Shown here: in pieces, positions 37,670-48,637 of the stretch | Numbering within the stretch: position 1 is the first letter of the stretch | How the letters are laid out: each line of letters begins with the position of its first letter | NCBI RefSeq assembly: GCF_032062135.1 | Contig: NC_092859.1 | Location: forward strand, 37,896,761-37,960,760 | DNA length: 64,000 bases | DNA from: Pyxicephalus adspersus | Lineage: Eukaryota > Chordata > Amphibia > Anura > Pyxicephalidae | Reading direction: 5' to 3' | The notes under the pieces: generated by a model | The model's database searches: none | Seen by the model: the letters and a program-made list of their open reading frames with translations, nothing else | Told to the model about the DNA's origin: nothing | Translations under genes and position numbers: made by a program

Positions 37670-37951
37670 CAGTGTTCGTCAAACAGGGCTCGGTGGAACC
37701 CTAGGGTTCTCCCAGTGTTTGCTAGGGGTTCCTTGAGCAATGAGCAATTTGTGCCTCTCAGGTCATTTTAGGTGACACCAGTGATTTTTTTGTAAGTGTG
37801 ATATTCTTTCCACTGTCCAACAATGGAAGAGTAATTCTTCCTAATGACCACCACACTGTGGCTGTAAATATAGTAATTATGGATGAGGTCCCCTGAAGAC
37901 CTAAAAGTTATTTCTAGGGTTCCCCTTTGGTAAAAAGGTTAAGGAACACTG
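37670..37951. mobile_element. hAT-type MITE with 8-bp target duplication
   Basis: A 282-bp element with ends CAGTGTTCGTCAA and TTAAGGAACACTG (inverted). Subterminal AACCCTAGGGTTCTCCC and TCTAGGGTTCCCCTTTGG are also inverse to each other. The flanks TCATAAGA (37662-37669) and GCATAAAA (37952-37959) agree in six of eight positions, as expected for an aged hAT 8-bp duplication. No coding capacity. Confidence 0.75.
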
Positions 37952-37971
37952 GCATAAAATACACAGTTTTA

Positions 37972-37974
<3 letters not shown>

Positions 37975-38011
<37 letters not shown>
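37975..38011. repeat. (TA)n microsatellite
   Basis: About eighteen TA units, immediately after the hAT MITE. Confidence 0.9.
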
Positions 38012-38017
<6 letters not shown>

Positions 38018-40261
38018 TTTGGAAGTAACAACCCATTCCCATTTGAGAATGTAGCTTTTGAGGCTTTTTCACTCCCTACAGCTTCTGATGCTGATATTTT
38101 GAATTTCATTTTTTACCTTGACAATCAATATTAGTTGTTATATGGCTGGTTGGTGAAATGCAAAATGGTAGTAATAATCCTTCATGGGTAGGAAATTGTC
38201 CACTTCCAACTTTGTGGTCACAGTTTAGGCAATGCTCTTTTTTGTTCCTGCCGGGTAGAACCTTTATGTACAAAGCCAGCTTCATATAGACATGATTTGT
38301 GGGTTAAATGCAAGGCAACATGAGTGACCTGCACAGACCCCTGGCTTCAACTCTAATGAAAATCTTTGAGATGAATAAGAACAGCAAGTATAAATCAAGT
38401 TTGTTTGGCCTGGCAATAAAAAATTGTTTGGTTTTTTATTGTTTGGCCTGGCAATAAAAAAAAACCCTTTTGACTGAATGGGCACAAGTTCCTAAAAATG
38501 CTATGAATTCTTGTGTATCTTCACAAAAGAGTTAAAGCTGGTATAGCCAAAAGAAATGGTCAGGTCCATATTCATGTATACTTTTTTAAAATGGGATATT
38601 CAACAAGCTCATCTTGGTGGGGTGGTCAAACGTCCACAAGCTTTTAGCCACAGTTATATTTCCTACAACACGCTATTCCCATATGCTTTATCCGGAATCC
38701 TTACAAAAAAGTTTGAGTGGTTCTATAGGGCACAAACCTGACGCTCTGAAATACATTTAGAAATGTCTCTGCCACATCTTGTATTGCATATCTTGTTCAA
38801 TAACTCATAAAGAACCTTTTATCCTGGCATGCCAAAACAGAAAGGAAATTTATGCATGCAAATTAAAAAGAATAATTGCAATTCTATTAATACTACATAA
38901 TAAAAACATGAATCACACAATTGCACTGCCAGCTATTCCAACTGACTGTAAAATCTTAGAACAATTAGGCTGTCAAGGTAAAATTGAATTTTAGGGAATT
39001 TCTAATGACATCTTCAGTCTTTTGCAGCATGGAAAGATATTGAATAGAATATATTACTGCTTTATATTAAACCACTTTATGACAAAAAAAATTCAGTGTT
39101 GATTGTGAAGGTATTTTGTATTCATATTTCAGGTCTTTAATTTTTGTAGTAGGCATTCTTCATTTTAAATGCTCATATCCTACCTAGCGAGCAGTTCCCA
39201 TTCAACTATATAGCAGTAGCTCCAATTTTCCAGTGTCACTCCATTACCAGAAAAAATGTGGACTTTGGGTTTGCATATAAAGGAGGAAACCACCTGTAGA
39301 GTTTTTGGAACACTTTAATATGCATTATACCATCAGCTTTTTTAAAAAAAATGTTATGCAGCATGTGAAAGTACTGTGTGAAATATCCTCTCATGTCTAC
39401 ATCTCTAAATCACAATTTCTCTTAAATGGACACTTTAACAGAAATTGTTGGGGCTATTTCAGACTTGAGGTTGACCATAGCATGCTACCGCATGCTCAAC
39501 CGGGCTCCCAACTGCAGCCATACATCTGAATAGGTGTGGTTGGGAACCACCTTCTTCACATGTTTGCATGCATCTGCAACCGCAGTTTTAGTTCACGGCA
39601 CAGTTCTTTATAACAAGTCACTTCTGGCTGTGCGATTGCTTTTCCCCCTCTGGAGAAAATACTGCACTTCAACCACACTAAGCCTCACTTAAGCCTCAAC
39701 CTAGTGGTTATCAAACTCTGTGTTTGACAGCATTGTAAAAAAAAAGGGGGCAGTTAGGAATGGGTAACAACATGATTTTCAGCCATAAGTCTAAAATAGG
39801 CCTTAGTGTTGGAGTTTAATGTTAGAATGTCCGGGAAGATTTGTGTTCAAGTTACAAGTCTTTTTACAAACTCTACATTTTGTCATTTGGGATCATCTTG
39901 GGTGAAAATTTAGCATCAGTAAAACTGCATGGTTTGCCATCCCTAGGTGCATAGCATATTACTGCTAGGAGCAGCAACCCACATCCCAATTCAGTGCTGT
40001 TGCATTAATTGCATTTGTGCTTTCAGTTGCAGTGTGAAATTTCCTTAAGGGGAGAAAAAGCAATTGAGTAGTCAAAAGCCACATTTCATGTCCAGGGACC
40101 ATGCTGCACCATGCCACAACTGCTAGGATAATGAAACCATATGCATCTAAACATTAAACATATGCAAACTAAAAGGGTTCCCAGTCACCCTCATTCTGTT
40201 TATTAGGAATGGCTGAACTAATGGTAAACTGCAGTTACGGAGGGGTCATCGACAGAGTATC
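38012..40261. other. No gene recognised
   Basis: AT-rich; short frames only. Two copies of GTTTGGCCTGGCAATAAAAA (38403 and 38442) form a small local duplication. Confidence 0.45.
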
Positions 40262-40925
40262 GTGGATGGTAAGTGCTGGAGTTACAGGGTGGGTTAGTGT
40301 TAAAGTTACAGGGTGGGTTAGTTTTTTTGCTACAGGGTCAGTTAGTGTTGGAGTTACAGAGATGGTAAGTGTTAGAGTTACTGGGAGGGTTGATGTTGCA
40401 ATTACAGGGTGGGTTAATGTTACAATTACAGGATTAGTTAGTTTTACAGTTACTGGGAGGGTTGATGTTGGAGTTGCAGAAGGGTACATGTTGGAACTAC
40501 AGGGTGAATTAGTGTTGGAGTTACAGAGAGGGTAACTGTTAGAGGTACTGAGAGGGTTGATGTTTGAGTTGCAGGGAGGGCAGGTGTTGGAATTACAGGC
40601 TGGGTTAGTGCTAGAATTACTGAGAGGTTTGATGTTGAAGTTACCGGGCGGGTTAGTGTTATAGATACTAGGATGGTTGATGTTGGAGTTGTAGGTAGGG
40701 TAAGTGTTGCAGTTACAGGGTTACTGGGAGAGTTGATGTTGGATGTTGATAGGGTAGGTTTTTGGTATAGTTACAGGGTCGGTTAATGTTGGAGTTACTG
40801 GGAGGGTTGATGTTGGAGTTATAAGTGGGGTTAGTGTTAGAGTTACAGAATTGGTTGTTAAAGTTAATGGAAGGTTTAGCATTAGAAGGAGAGTTAGGGT
40901 TACATTGAGGGTTATAAATATATAA
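40262..40925. repeat. 24-bp minisatellite, about 26 copies
   Basis: Degenerate tandem units of 24 bases, for example AGTGTTAGAGTTACTGGGAG plus GGTT. Two unit types alternate loosely: one with TTACAGGGTGGGTTAGTGTT and one with TTACTGGGAGGGTTGATGTT. Indels occur near 40490 and 40720 and the array fades into GGGTTA-rich text at about 40900. Because 24 is a multiple of three, long open frames appear on both strands (8-residue repeats such as VTGRVDVG on plus); they are by-products, not genes. Confidence 0.85.
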
Positions 40926-43228
40926 TAAAGAGGGGGTTAATGTTACAGTTAGTATTGATTTTAGGATTGCAGGAAGGGCTAGTAAAGGATGGCCTTCCTG
41001 TTCTGGGTGTTCTGCACTGAAAACCAACAGGTCTGAGCTTCCAACATCAAACACTAAGGTACAAAGAATGCCTACAGTAAAACTTTTTTATTTACAAGAT
41101 TATTAGATGAAAAAAAGGAGAAAAATGACAAGAATACCACAACTACAGCAGCCACCTAATCTAAGGTCTGGCAAACTGAAAAATATTATATTTGTGCTTT
41201 AGACATGCTTTAAGAATGTAATAATTTATGGAAGTACAAGTCTATAAAAGGTGAGCCTTTTATTGTACTAAAATACATATAGAACAAAGATCAGAATCAG
41301 TATGGACTGGCCATTAGTTGTATTTGGTTAATACCTGTATATGTCACAGGCAAAACTGGCTGCTTTTCCCTGTAAAGTTATCCAAATAAACTGCAAAATA
41401 CAGGACTGCCAAAGGTTAATAACATTTTTAGTCATGATAGCTTAAAAATGTAACATAATGTAGTGCTTAGTTAACAGCCATGAAAAAAATACACAGCTCA
41501 GTGATTTGGCACTTTTAATGTACTCCATTCTATTGATATAAGCTTCTGTAGTGTTCTGATGTAAGGAAACATTTGGCATTTGACTAAATCATACCATTTA
41601 ATTTATATATGCACATAAATATCAAAGATGAATTTTGGAATTGAAAATCTAATTATTCAACAAAAAAAATAGAATCTTCTGTCACCATCTTTTTTGATGC
41701 GTACAGTTCCAGGGTTTAAATATTTATTAACCGAGCTGGCGGCAGGTAAAATGAGTCGACGGTGGGACAGTCAAGGCACTTTGTAAATTGTTTGCACAGT
41801 GTAGCATCTGGTGTGCCTTGTGTTTCTGCTTTTGTAATGTTTTGCTAATTAAACTTTTTGTCCCCTTTTTTTAGGGGGTGTGTGATTGTTATCTTTAACC
41901 TAAAGAGAAACTCCAGACAAATAACAAAAGAATACATTTGAAACTCTTTTATTTTCTTTTATTTTCTTGAATATCTCTATATAGCATTACTGGGTGAAGG
42001 AAAGACAAAACTAAGGGGTCAGTTGTGTGACCTGCATCAACACCCGTTTGCAGGGAACATGTTAACAGAAGGAGGAAGCCAAAAACTGCTCTATCACTGC
42101 TCCTTAACTATCTAATCACAGGGGATGACAATTGTGTGTTGTTTATATCAAATACCGTTTGTTACAATAAATCTATAGTTGTAAGCAATTTGTTGTAAAT
42201 TTGTGATGGAAAAAAGCACTGTTGATCAAGCCAGGATTTTTATGAGTTGATAAGTTCCTGTGTTCCTGTGCTCTCTATAGAAGCCACTCTAGTAGGCTGC
42301 AACATGGCAAATACAAAGACATAGTACACAACAAAAAGGATAACAACAAAAATGATCATTTATTGCACTTGCAGAGCTTAACAGATTAAAAGCTTACATT
42401 ACAGAAGACTTTTTTTTCCAAACCAGGACTCGTCTGTCTGCTTTATTTATCGCAAATCAGAGTAAATTAAAGAAGTACTATATTACATTTCATTTGTAAG
42501 CTGATATAGTTAGGGTGAAGCCATACTTTCTCATCTAAGCCGACTCTACATTTTAGTTTTGCCTTGCAGTTGGCTTGTAGTTAAACAATAGAATTTCTGC
42601 AATTTCTAATATATATATTTCTATATAGATATAGGGATGTACAGAATTAAAGGTAAGTGGGTATTTTTGATTTCAGTTTAGTTCCACTTAAATGAGACCA
42701 TAAGTAAATATATATTTTAGGACTTTGGTCAGATAATCGTGATTTTTTTAAAGCCATGCAAACAAATTATCTAACTAACTAACTAACTTGAACTATTGAG
42801 CTTAAATTATACAGGTATTTATTAATCTTGGTATGTGCCCTATTGCTTCTTGTGTGAAACACAGGAACAATATTTTAATATGTTGCAGTTTACTAGTCCA
42901 TAGATGTAGTTACTGCATTGATTTTCCATTTCCAAACTGCTCCCAAAGACAAATTTCTTCTCCTACGGTGCCAACTTTCATTCGTCGTACTGTATCTATA
43001 GAGGAATAGTGTTGTAAAAAAACACACACATCTTCTTCTCAATATTAAAGTGTAGATGTGTTCTGTAGGTTACAAAAAAGGCTGGGGAAAAAAAATTATA
43101 TATTAGTCAGAAAGATGGTGGAGTTAAAAATATATTAAAAGGATAATAAAAAATCAGAAGTAACACAACTATTTCAAATATGAAATCACCAAATGTAATG
43201 GAACCCAATACGAGAAGTTTATTATTTG
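40926..43228. other. No gene recognised
   Basis: AT-rich DNA, no motifs or clear repeat ends. Confidence 0.45.
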
Positions 43229-43696
43229 AGCTCTATTTATAAACAGGAAATCAGACATTGCCCAATTCATCAATGAAATCCGCGCTTGCTGGAAGCGCGA
43301 ACGTACGCGCGGCCAGCGTTTGCGGATTACCGCGGTCCGGACTCGAGTATGTGCGTACACCCGCCTCACTACCAGCCGGATTCCAGCCTTCACAATAGGG
43401 AGCGCGAATCTGCCAAAAAGAATGATTTTTTAGGGGAACAGTGACTTTTAATGCAAGATCGCCAGTAAAAAGCTGTCGGATAAGCGCGGCTCCGTGCGCG
43501 AGCTTTTTCCGTTGCTGAATAGCGCGACCGCGTACGATTCCGGATCGCTAATACGAATGCGCGACAGATAATCCGATTCTGCTTGATGAATCAGGGGCAT
43601 TCTCTCAAACGTTTCCAGTGGGAAACTTCCACATGGCAGTAATTGATTCCCACCAAGGAATGTCTAAGAGATTCTCCTTGTTTTTTAAATAGCCCT
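43229..43696. mobile_element. GCTCTATTTATAAA-type MITE interrupted by another MITE
   Basis: The left part GAGCTCTATTTATAAACAGG then AAATCAGACATT (to 43259) and the right part GGAATGTCTAAGAGATTCTC then TTAAATAGCCCT (to about 43695) match the arms of the short foldback at 58573-58675. The middle, GTTTCCAGTGGGAAACTTCC and neighbours, belongs to the same outer element. A second element sits in the left arm (43260-43598). Confidence 0.6.
43260..43598. mobile_element. CpG-rich inner MITE
   Basis: Ends GCCCAATTCATCA and TGATGAATCAGGGGC are imperfect inverse copies, flanked by ATT on both sides (43257-43259, 43599-43601), which may be a 3-bp target duplication. The interior is very rich in CG dinucleotides (GCGCGAACGTACGCGCGGCC and the like), unlike the surrounding AT-rich DNA. 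No coding content beyond an incidental arginine-rich frame. Confidence 0.6.
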
Positions 43697-43979
43697 GTGA
43701 GTTTTTTAAAATAATTTTTTAGTATGTAAACTAATACATGCGTGCCCAATTCCCATTTTTTCAATGTTATACTGAAAACATTTTCAACAACAGTTTATGC
43801 AAGATCAGATCATGGAATGTTGCACTGGGGAGCTAAGACTTTGATTTTCCAGGGTTAACGTGGACCTATCACCAACATTTTGGGGGGAAAAAAACGGATC
43901 TTATGCATGCGCAGCAAGATAGAGCAAGATGAAAAATTTGTTTTCACTTGCCAAGGATTTTTTTAATATATTTAGTGTA

Positions 43980-44150
43980 TTTCAGGTCTGCTGAATCCAG
44001 AAATGACATTAGAAACATTACAGAAACAAGCATATCTTGCATATTTTAGTATTAAACGGGGGGACCAAGATAAGTATTGGGCTCCCCATATGGTATGCAA
44101 AACTTGTGTAGAGTGTCTACATCAGTGGAAAAATGGAGAGAGCCCAAAAA
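43980..44150 (+). pseudogene. N-terminal piece of an unnamed WAPHxxC protein family
   Basis: After a TTTCAG acceptor-like site (43980-43985), the plus-strand frame from ATG 44003 reads LETLQKQAYLAYFSIKRGDQ, then KYWAPHMVCKTCVECLHQWK and NGESPK, stopping at about 44147. I remember this WAPHxxCxxC...LRQWxxGxR pattern from many unnamed, multi-copy proteins in fish, amphibian and arthropod genomes; I know of no established function. The Cys pairs suggest a metal-binding module. The frame then runs into the terminus of a hAT transposon. A C-terminal piece of the same family lies at 47777-48386 on the same strand. Confidence 0.6.
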
Positions 44151-44622
44151 TCATCATTAGTGTTGTTGTTCGAATTCGGGTCGTCCTAATGTTTGACTCG
44201 AATATGGCCGTTCAAATTAGGGTTGACCCGAATTATGTTGGATTCGACTCCCCAAATTCGACCCTCCCACAATGCCTAGGGACCTCCCCCATGATGCCTA
44301 GGGCCCTCCAATAACAGCAAGGGTGCTCCCCTCCATGTTTGTTGTGGCAGGCAGCCGATTGGCTGTCAGTCACTGCGTGGCACACAGGCAGGCATTGGCC
44401 TATATAAGGCCAGGGTGTGCCTGCATTTACCTCTCCTGACAGAGATTTGCTGATAGCATCTTTCTGTGCTGCTTGGCTTGCTTTGTCAGAGTTAAAAAAA
44501 AAACGCTTTACTTAGACTGTGTCACACTCACACTATTAGTCAGATAGATTGATGGTTTGTACTGTATTGGTGCAGTCCTGAAATCCACTGTACTCAGATA
44601 GTTGGAGTGTTTCACTGTTAGC

Positions 44623-44669
<47 letters not shown>
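44623..44669. repeat. (GATA)n microsatellite
   Basis: Nearly uninterrupted TAGA/GATA units, followed by TCAGTCAGTGTGT, which recurs after the second array. Confidence 0.9.
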
Positions 44670-44788
44670 TCAGTCAGTGTGTTACATACACGCAGCCAGA
44701 GGCAGGGTAAAAAAATACAAATATTTAATTCTGATACCACTTGCAATCTATCAAAAAAAAAATTCTGTATTTCTGTAAAAAAAAAAAA

Positions 44789-44820
44789 GATAGATAGATA
44801 CATACATAGAAAGATACATT

Positions 44821-44876
<56 letters not shown>

Positions 44877-44880
44877 AATA
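44789..44880. repeat. (GATA)n microsatellite, second array
   Basis: GATA units with a CATACATAGAAAGATACATT interruption and two GATAAATA variants, followed again by GTCAGTCAGTGTGT. The two arrays and their shared flank indicate a local duplication. Confidence 0.9.
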
Positions 44881-44917
44881 GTCAGTCAGTGTGTCATGCA
44901 GCCAGAGGCAGGGTAAA

Positions 44918-45405
44918 AAAATACAGATATTTCATTCTGATACCACTTGCAATCTCTCAAAATAAACAGAAAAAATTCTGTATTTCTGTAAAAAAAATAC
45001 AGATATTTAATTCTGATACCACTTGCTATCTATCAAAATGAACAGAAAAATTTCTGTAATTCTGTAAAAAAAATACAGATATTTAATTCTGATACCACTT
45101 GCTATCTATCAAAATAAACTGAAAAAGTTCTGTATTTCTGTAAAAAAAAGTACAGATATTTAATTCTGATACCACTTGCAATCTCTCAAAATAAACATAA
45201 AAAATTCTGTATTTCTGTAAAAAAAAAAAAATACAGATATTTAATTCTGATACCACTTGCAATCTATCAAAATGAACAGAAAAATTTCTGTATTTCTATA
45301 AAAACTACAGATATTTAATTCTGATACCACTTGCAATCTATCAAAATGAACAGAAAAATTTCTGTATTTCTGTAAAAAAAATACAGATATTTCATTCTGA
45401 TAAAA
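44918..45405. repeat. About 75-bp tandem repeat, roughly 6-7 copies
   Basis: Units contain ATACAGATATTTAATTCTGA, then TACCACTTGCAATCTATCAA, then AATGAACAGAAAAATTTCTG and TATTTCTGTAAAAA. An earlier partial copy lies at 44716-44780, before the second GATA array. The array lies where the C-terminal dimerisation region of the hAT transposase or its 3' untranslated region would be expected. Confidence 0.85.
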
Positions 45406-47764
45406 AGCCTGCATAGTTTGGCTTAGACAACCTCTACTGCTGCTGCCACCCATGCCGCCTAAGGCAGTTGTTTGGCTCCCATGGCTGGAACTGCCATAGG
45501 GATTCCTGCTGCTGCTGCTGCTGGCAGCCGGAAAGGCTGAGCACAAGTCCCTTACAAGCACTTCTTGGTAGTGCTGCATTTTAGGTCCCCTGTATTGCGG
45601 CAAGATCAGTTGTTGTATCTCAGGCTTGTAACCTGGATCCAGTAATGTACCAATCCAATAGTCGTCAGTCTTTGTTTTTATGTGTTGTATGCGCGGATCT
45701 TTGGTTATGCACTCCTCTCATGTGGCTCAAACTCCCCACAGCTGAGATAATTCTAGACCCACAGTCCTGTTGGTCGAACAGCAGCACAGGGTCATCATCC
45801 TCCTCCTCCTCCGCCTGGTCTTGCCATCCACGGAACATGCCGCCTTGTGTTTGGGTGGATGGATGCCATGTACCCTCAATGTCCTCCTCATCCTCTTCCA
45901 CCTCCTCCTCTTCCTGGATTTGTGGTGCACTATGCCTAGTAGGCACGCATGTCCGAGATGATGTTTGAAACGCTCTGTGTTGTGTCCGAGATCCACCATC
46001 ATCTGTTCCTGCAGGCATATGATGGGGATGGTGTCACTGACACAGGCCTGATCTCTGCTGATCATCCTGGCCACCTCTTCAAAAGGTGACAATACAGTGC
46101 ACAAGTCCTCAATTTGCAGCCATTCCGCAGGGTTGAAGAAAGGTAGTGTAGGTATACGTCTGAAATTAACAGACTCTGCCACGTAATCCACCACCGCTTT
46201 CTGTTATTCAGAATTCCAACATGTGGCCACATCACAAATTAACCAGTGCCACTGGCTGTGAACGACCGGCAGAAATGGCCTACAGCAACAGCGGCTGGAG
46301 GCCTGGGTAGTTCCTAAGGAAGCACTGTACTATCAGGCTCATGATGTGAGAGAGGCAAGGTACGTGTGTGAGTTTCCCACAACGCAGGGCTGCCAGCAGA
46401 TTGGCCCCGTTGTCACACACGACTTTGCCTGGCTGAAGTCTGTTGGGAGTTAGCCATATGGCCTCCTGCTTCCGTAAGGCACTTAGAATGGCTGCGCCCG
46501 TGTGGCTGAGGGAACCCAAGCTTCACAACCTCAGGACTGCGTGGCAACGTCTGAATTGTGCACCGAAATAGCAAACTGCAGGTTGTTGCTGGCGGTGAAC
46601 AGATGCTGCCGAATGGGAAGTGCTAGGTCTCCACGGCAACATGTCCCTGGAGAAAGAGGTTGAGGCACAAGAGTCAAAGGAGGAGGTGGAAGTGGAGGTT
46701 GAGGAGAAGATTGCATGGCGATGTGCTTTGGGTAGAGGTAGGTATGCAGGCCTTGCTGCAGCTGCATCTTCCCCTGCTGCCACCAAAGTTACCCAGTGAG
46801 CTGTATAGGAAATATATCTTCCCAGTCCATGCTTTTTAGACCAACTGTCGGTTGTCAGGTGCACCTTGCCAGAAAATGAGTGCTGCAGGGCTATGGACAC
46901 ATTGCACTGCACGAGTTCATGCAAAGCAGGAACACATTTTTCTGCAAAATACTGTCGCTTAGGCATAACGTACTGTGGGTTCGCTCAGAGGATGATGGGG
47001 TAGAAGTTGTGGGGGATGGCAATGATGCCTGGTCTTGACTGCTAGCAATGCGAGAAACAGCAGCGGATCTGCGTTGCAGCTCCTGCTCACCACTGGTGGA
47101 GCCTTAAATAGGTAATGCTCGGCTACATGCCCCACTCAAATTGCTGGCAGCAGCACAGGTAACTTTGGTGGCAGAAGGAGGAAAGGCAGCGGAAGAAGAT
47201 CGAGCAGTTTGAGCTTGGTTCTTGTGCGAAGGTGGTCACACAGAGCTCTGTGCTTTGACCAGGTGTTCCCGCCAGGTTACCGGGTGGTGGCTTTTTAAAT
47301 GTGTGCTCATGCAACTTGTTCCAAGTTTGTTTGGGTTTTTGCCTCGTTTCAAGTGTTGAGCACACAGTTTGCAGATGTCCATAGTGTTGTCATCACTATG
47401 GACATTAAAAAATGCCAACACGGGCGAACATCTAACTGGGCCGAAAGGTGCTCTAGAGCTGGTGCTCGTGGTGGCGGTCTGCAGTTGTTGAGGCATAGCT
47501 GTGGTGACAGGCAGCTTCCGACGATGAACGACTATGACTTGCATCACTGGTACGTGAGAAATGCAGAGTGTGGGCAGCTTTTACCCTCTTCCTTCCTCTC
47601 CCCCTTTGAGGGCGCTCTGCAACCTCCTTCTCCTCTTGTTCCTCCTCCTCCTCTTCTTCCTTCCTATGATGATCTCCTTGTTCGCCCCATGTCGGATCAA
47701 GGACATCATCATCATCATCATCAGAAGAGACAGGACGGGTAAGTTCCTTACACATGGCCTCCAA
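45405..47764 (-). pseudogene. hAT (BED-finger) transposase, frameshifted
   Basis: hAT transposases bind element ends through a BED zinc finger and use an RNase-H-like core. Read from the ATG at 47764: an acidic N-terminus with a DDDDDD run and an EEEEEEE run (CTC/CAT repeats), then the BED finger at about 47270-47460 (PVLAFFNVHSDD, MDICKLCAQHLKRG, CMSTHLKSHHP). MPKRQYFAEKCVPALHELVQ and HLTTDSW with the first catalytic Asp follow at about 46870-46966. VVCDNGANLLAAL with the second Asp and HVPCLSHIMSLIV are at about 46350-46430, NPAEWLQIEDL...LSPFEEVARMI at about 46060-46140, and LPQYRGPKMQHYQEVL at about 45570. A serine run and tandem repeats then replace the dimerisation domain. Several frame changes between these blocks show the gene is dead. 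Confidence 0.82.
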
Positions 47765-47776
47765 GGGAAAACATGA

Positions 47777-48386
47777 AAAAATGTGCAGCGAACATCATTA
47801 ACGAGCCAGTGATTGACAAAGAAAAAATCATTTTCTTCCACTACACATAAAGTTGGGAATAATGAAGCAATTTGTTAGAGCTCTGAACAAGGATGGCAAT
47901 TGCTTCAAATACATTTGTAGATTCTTCCCTATTGTAGATTCTTGATTTGAGTACTGAAAAATTAAAAGCAGGAATCTTTGATGGACCCCAGATTCGGAAA
48001 CTGATAAGTTACAAGACTGATACTGAAGCTCCTGCCTGGCACAGCTATGTCATGGTTGTCAAGAACTTCTTGGGTAACTATAAAGCACAAAATGATGAAG
48101 AACTGAACAAAACTTGCTCTTAAACTTTAAAACTTTGGGTGCTACTATGAGCACAAATGTACACTATCTCTATAGCCATTTGCAAAAATTTCCAGAAAAC
48201 CTTAGTGATTTCAGTGTGGAACAAGGGGAGAGGATCCAACAAGATATAAAAGTGATTAATGAAAGGTATCAGGGCAGATGGAATAGACACATGATGGCAG
48301 ACTACTGCTGGAACTTTCAATGTGATTGTGATCATCAGCATAAAAGGAAATCATACAAACTAAGTGTTTCAATTACTTCTTTGTGA
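47777..48386 (+). pseudogene. C-terminal piece of the unnamed WAPHxxC family
   Basis: Frames on the plus strand resume the family interrupted at 44150. KAGIFDGPQIRKL (about 47967), VMVVKNFLGNYKAQNDEELN (about 48050), then NVHYLYSHLQKFPENLSDFS and EQGERIQQDIKVINERYQGR, then MADYCWNFQCD and KRKSY, ending at 48386. In the intact proteins I remember, this corresponds to the last third, with the NxxHFLHSHLDxFPENLG...GERFHQDI stretch. Upstream (47777-47960) only scrambled remnants remain, with stops. The last 90 codons are open. The middle of the protein, by memory 200-300 residues, is absent from the window. Confidence 0.65.
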
Positions 48387-48637
48387 TTAGTTCTGTAAAT
48401 ATATTGAATATAGAATATATTGACATTAGGCATATCTATTTTAATTTTGCTTAATTTTCATGTTTCATTAGTTTTCTATGAGGTTATTATTGAGGTCATT
48501 ATTTCAAAAACTAGAGCCATTCTAGCAAAACCAATACTATATTTGTAATCTGTGCATCAAACATAACCTAAAATGACTTGAATCTGTTTGGAAAGAAAAT
48601 GTTTGTTGACCAGTGTTATTTTATCATTTTTATTACC

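Larger units (their letters stand above)
44158..47770 (-). mobile_element. hAT transposon with BED finger, degraded
   Basis: The left end TAGTGTTGTTGTTCGAATTC, followed by TCGGGT/GACCCGA words, looks like a hAT terminus. Then come a 3' non-coding part with GATA and 75-bp repeats (44623-45405) and a decayed transposase gene on the minus strand (45405-47764). The opposite terminus is missing: just upstream of the transposase ATG (47764) the sequence changes to the interrupted WAPHxxC family. No target duplication is therefore visible, and a deletion has probably removed that end along with part of the host sequence. Confidence 0.7.

Noticed and set aside
40209..41054. Long open frames of 108, 84 and 113 residues on both strands
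   Set aside because: They are produced by the 24-bp minisatellite, whose period is a multiple of three; the encoded 8-residue repeats carry no family signal.
45645..47776. Plus-strand frames rich in Ser, Leu or His
   Set aside because: Antisense or shifted readings of the hAT transposase and its CTC/CAT/CTG codon repeats.
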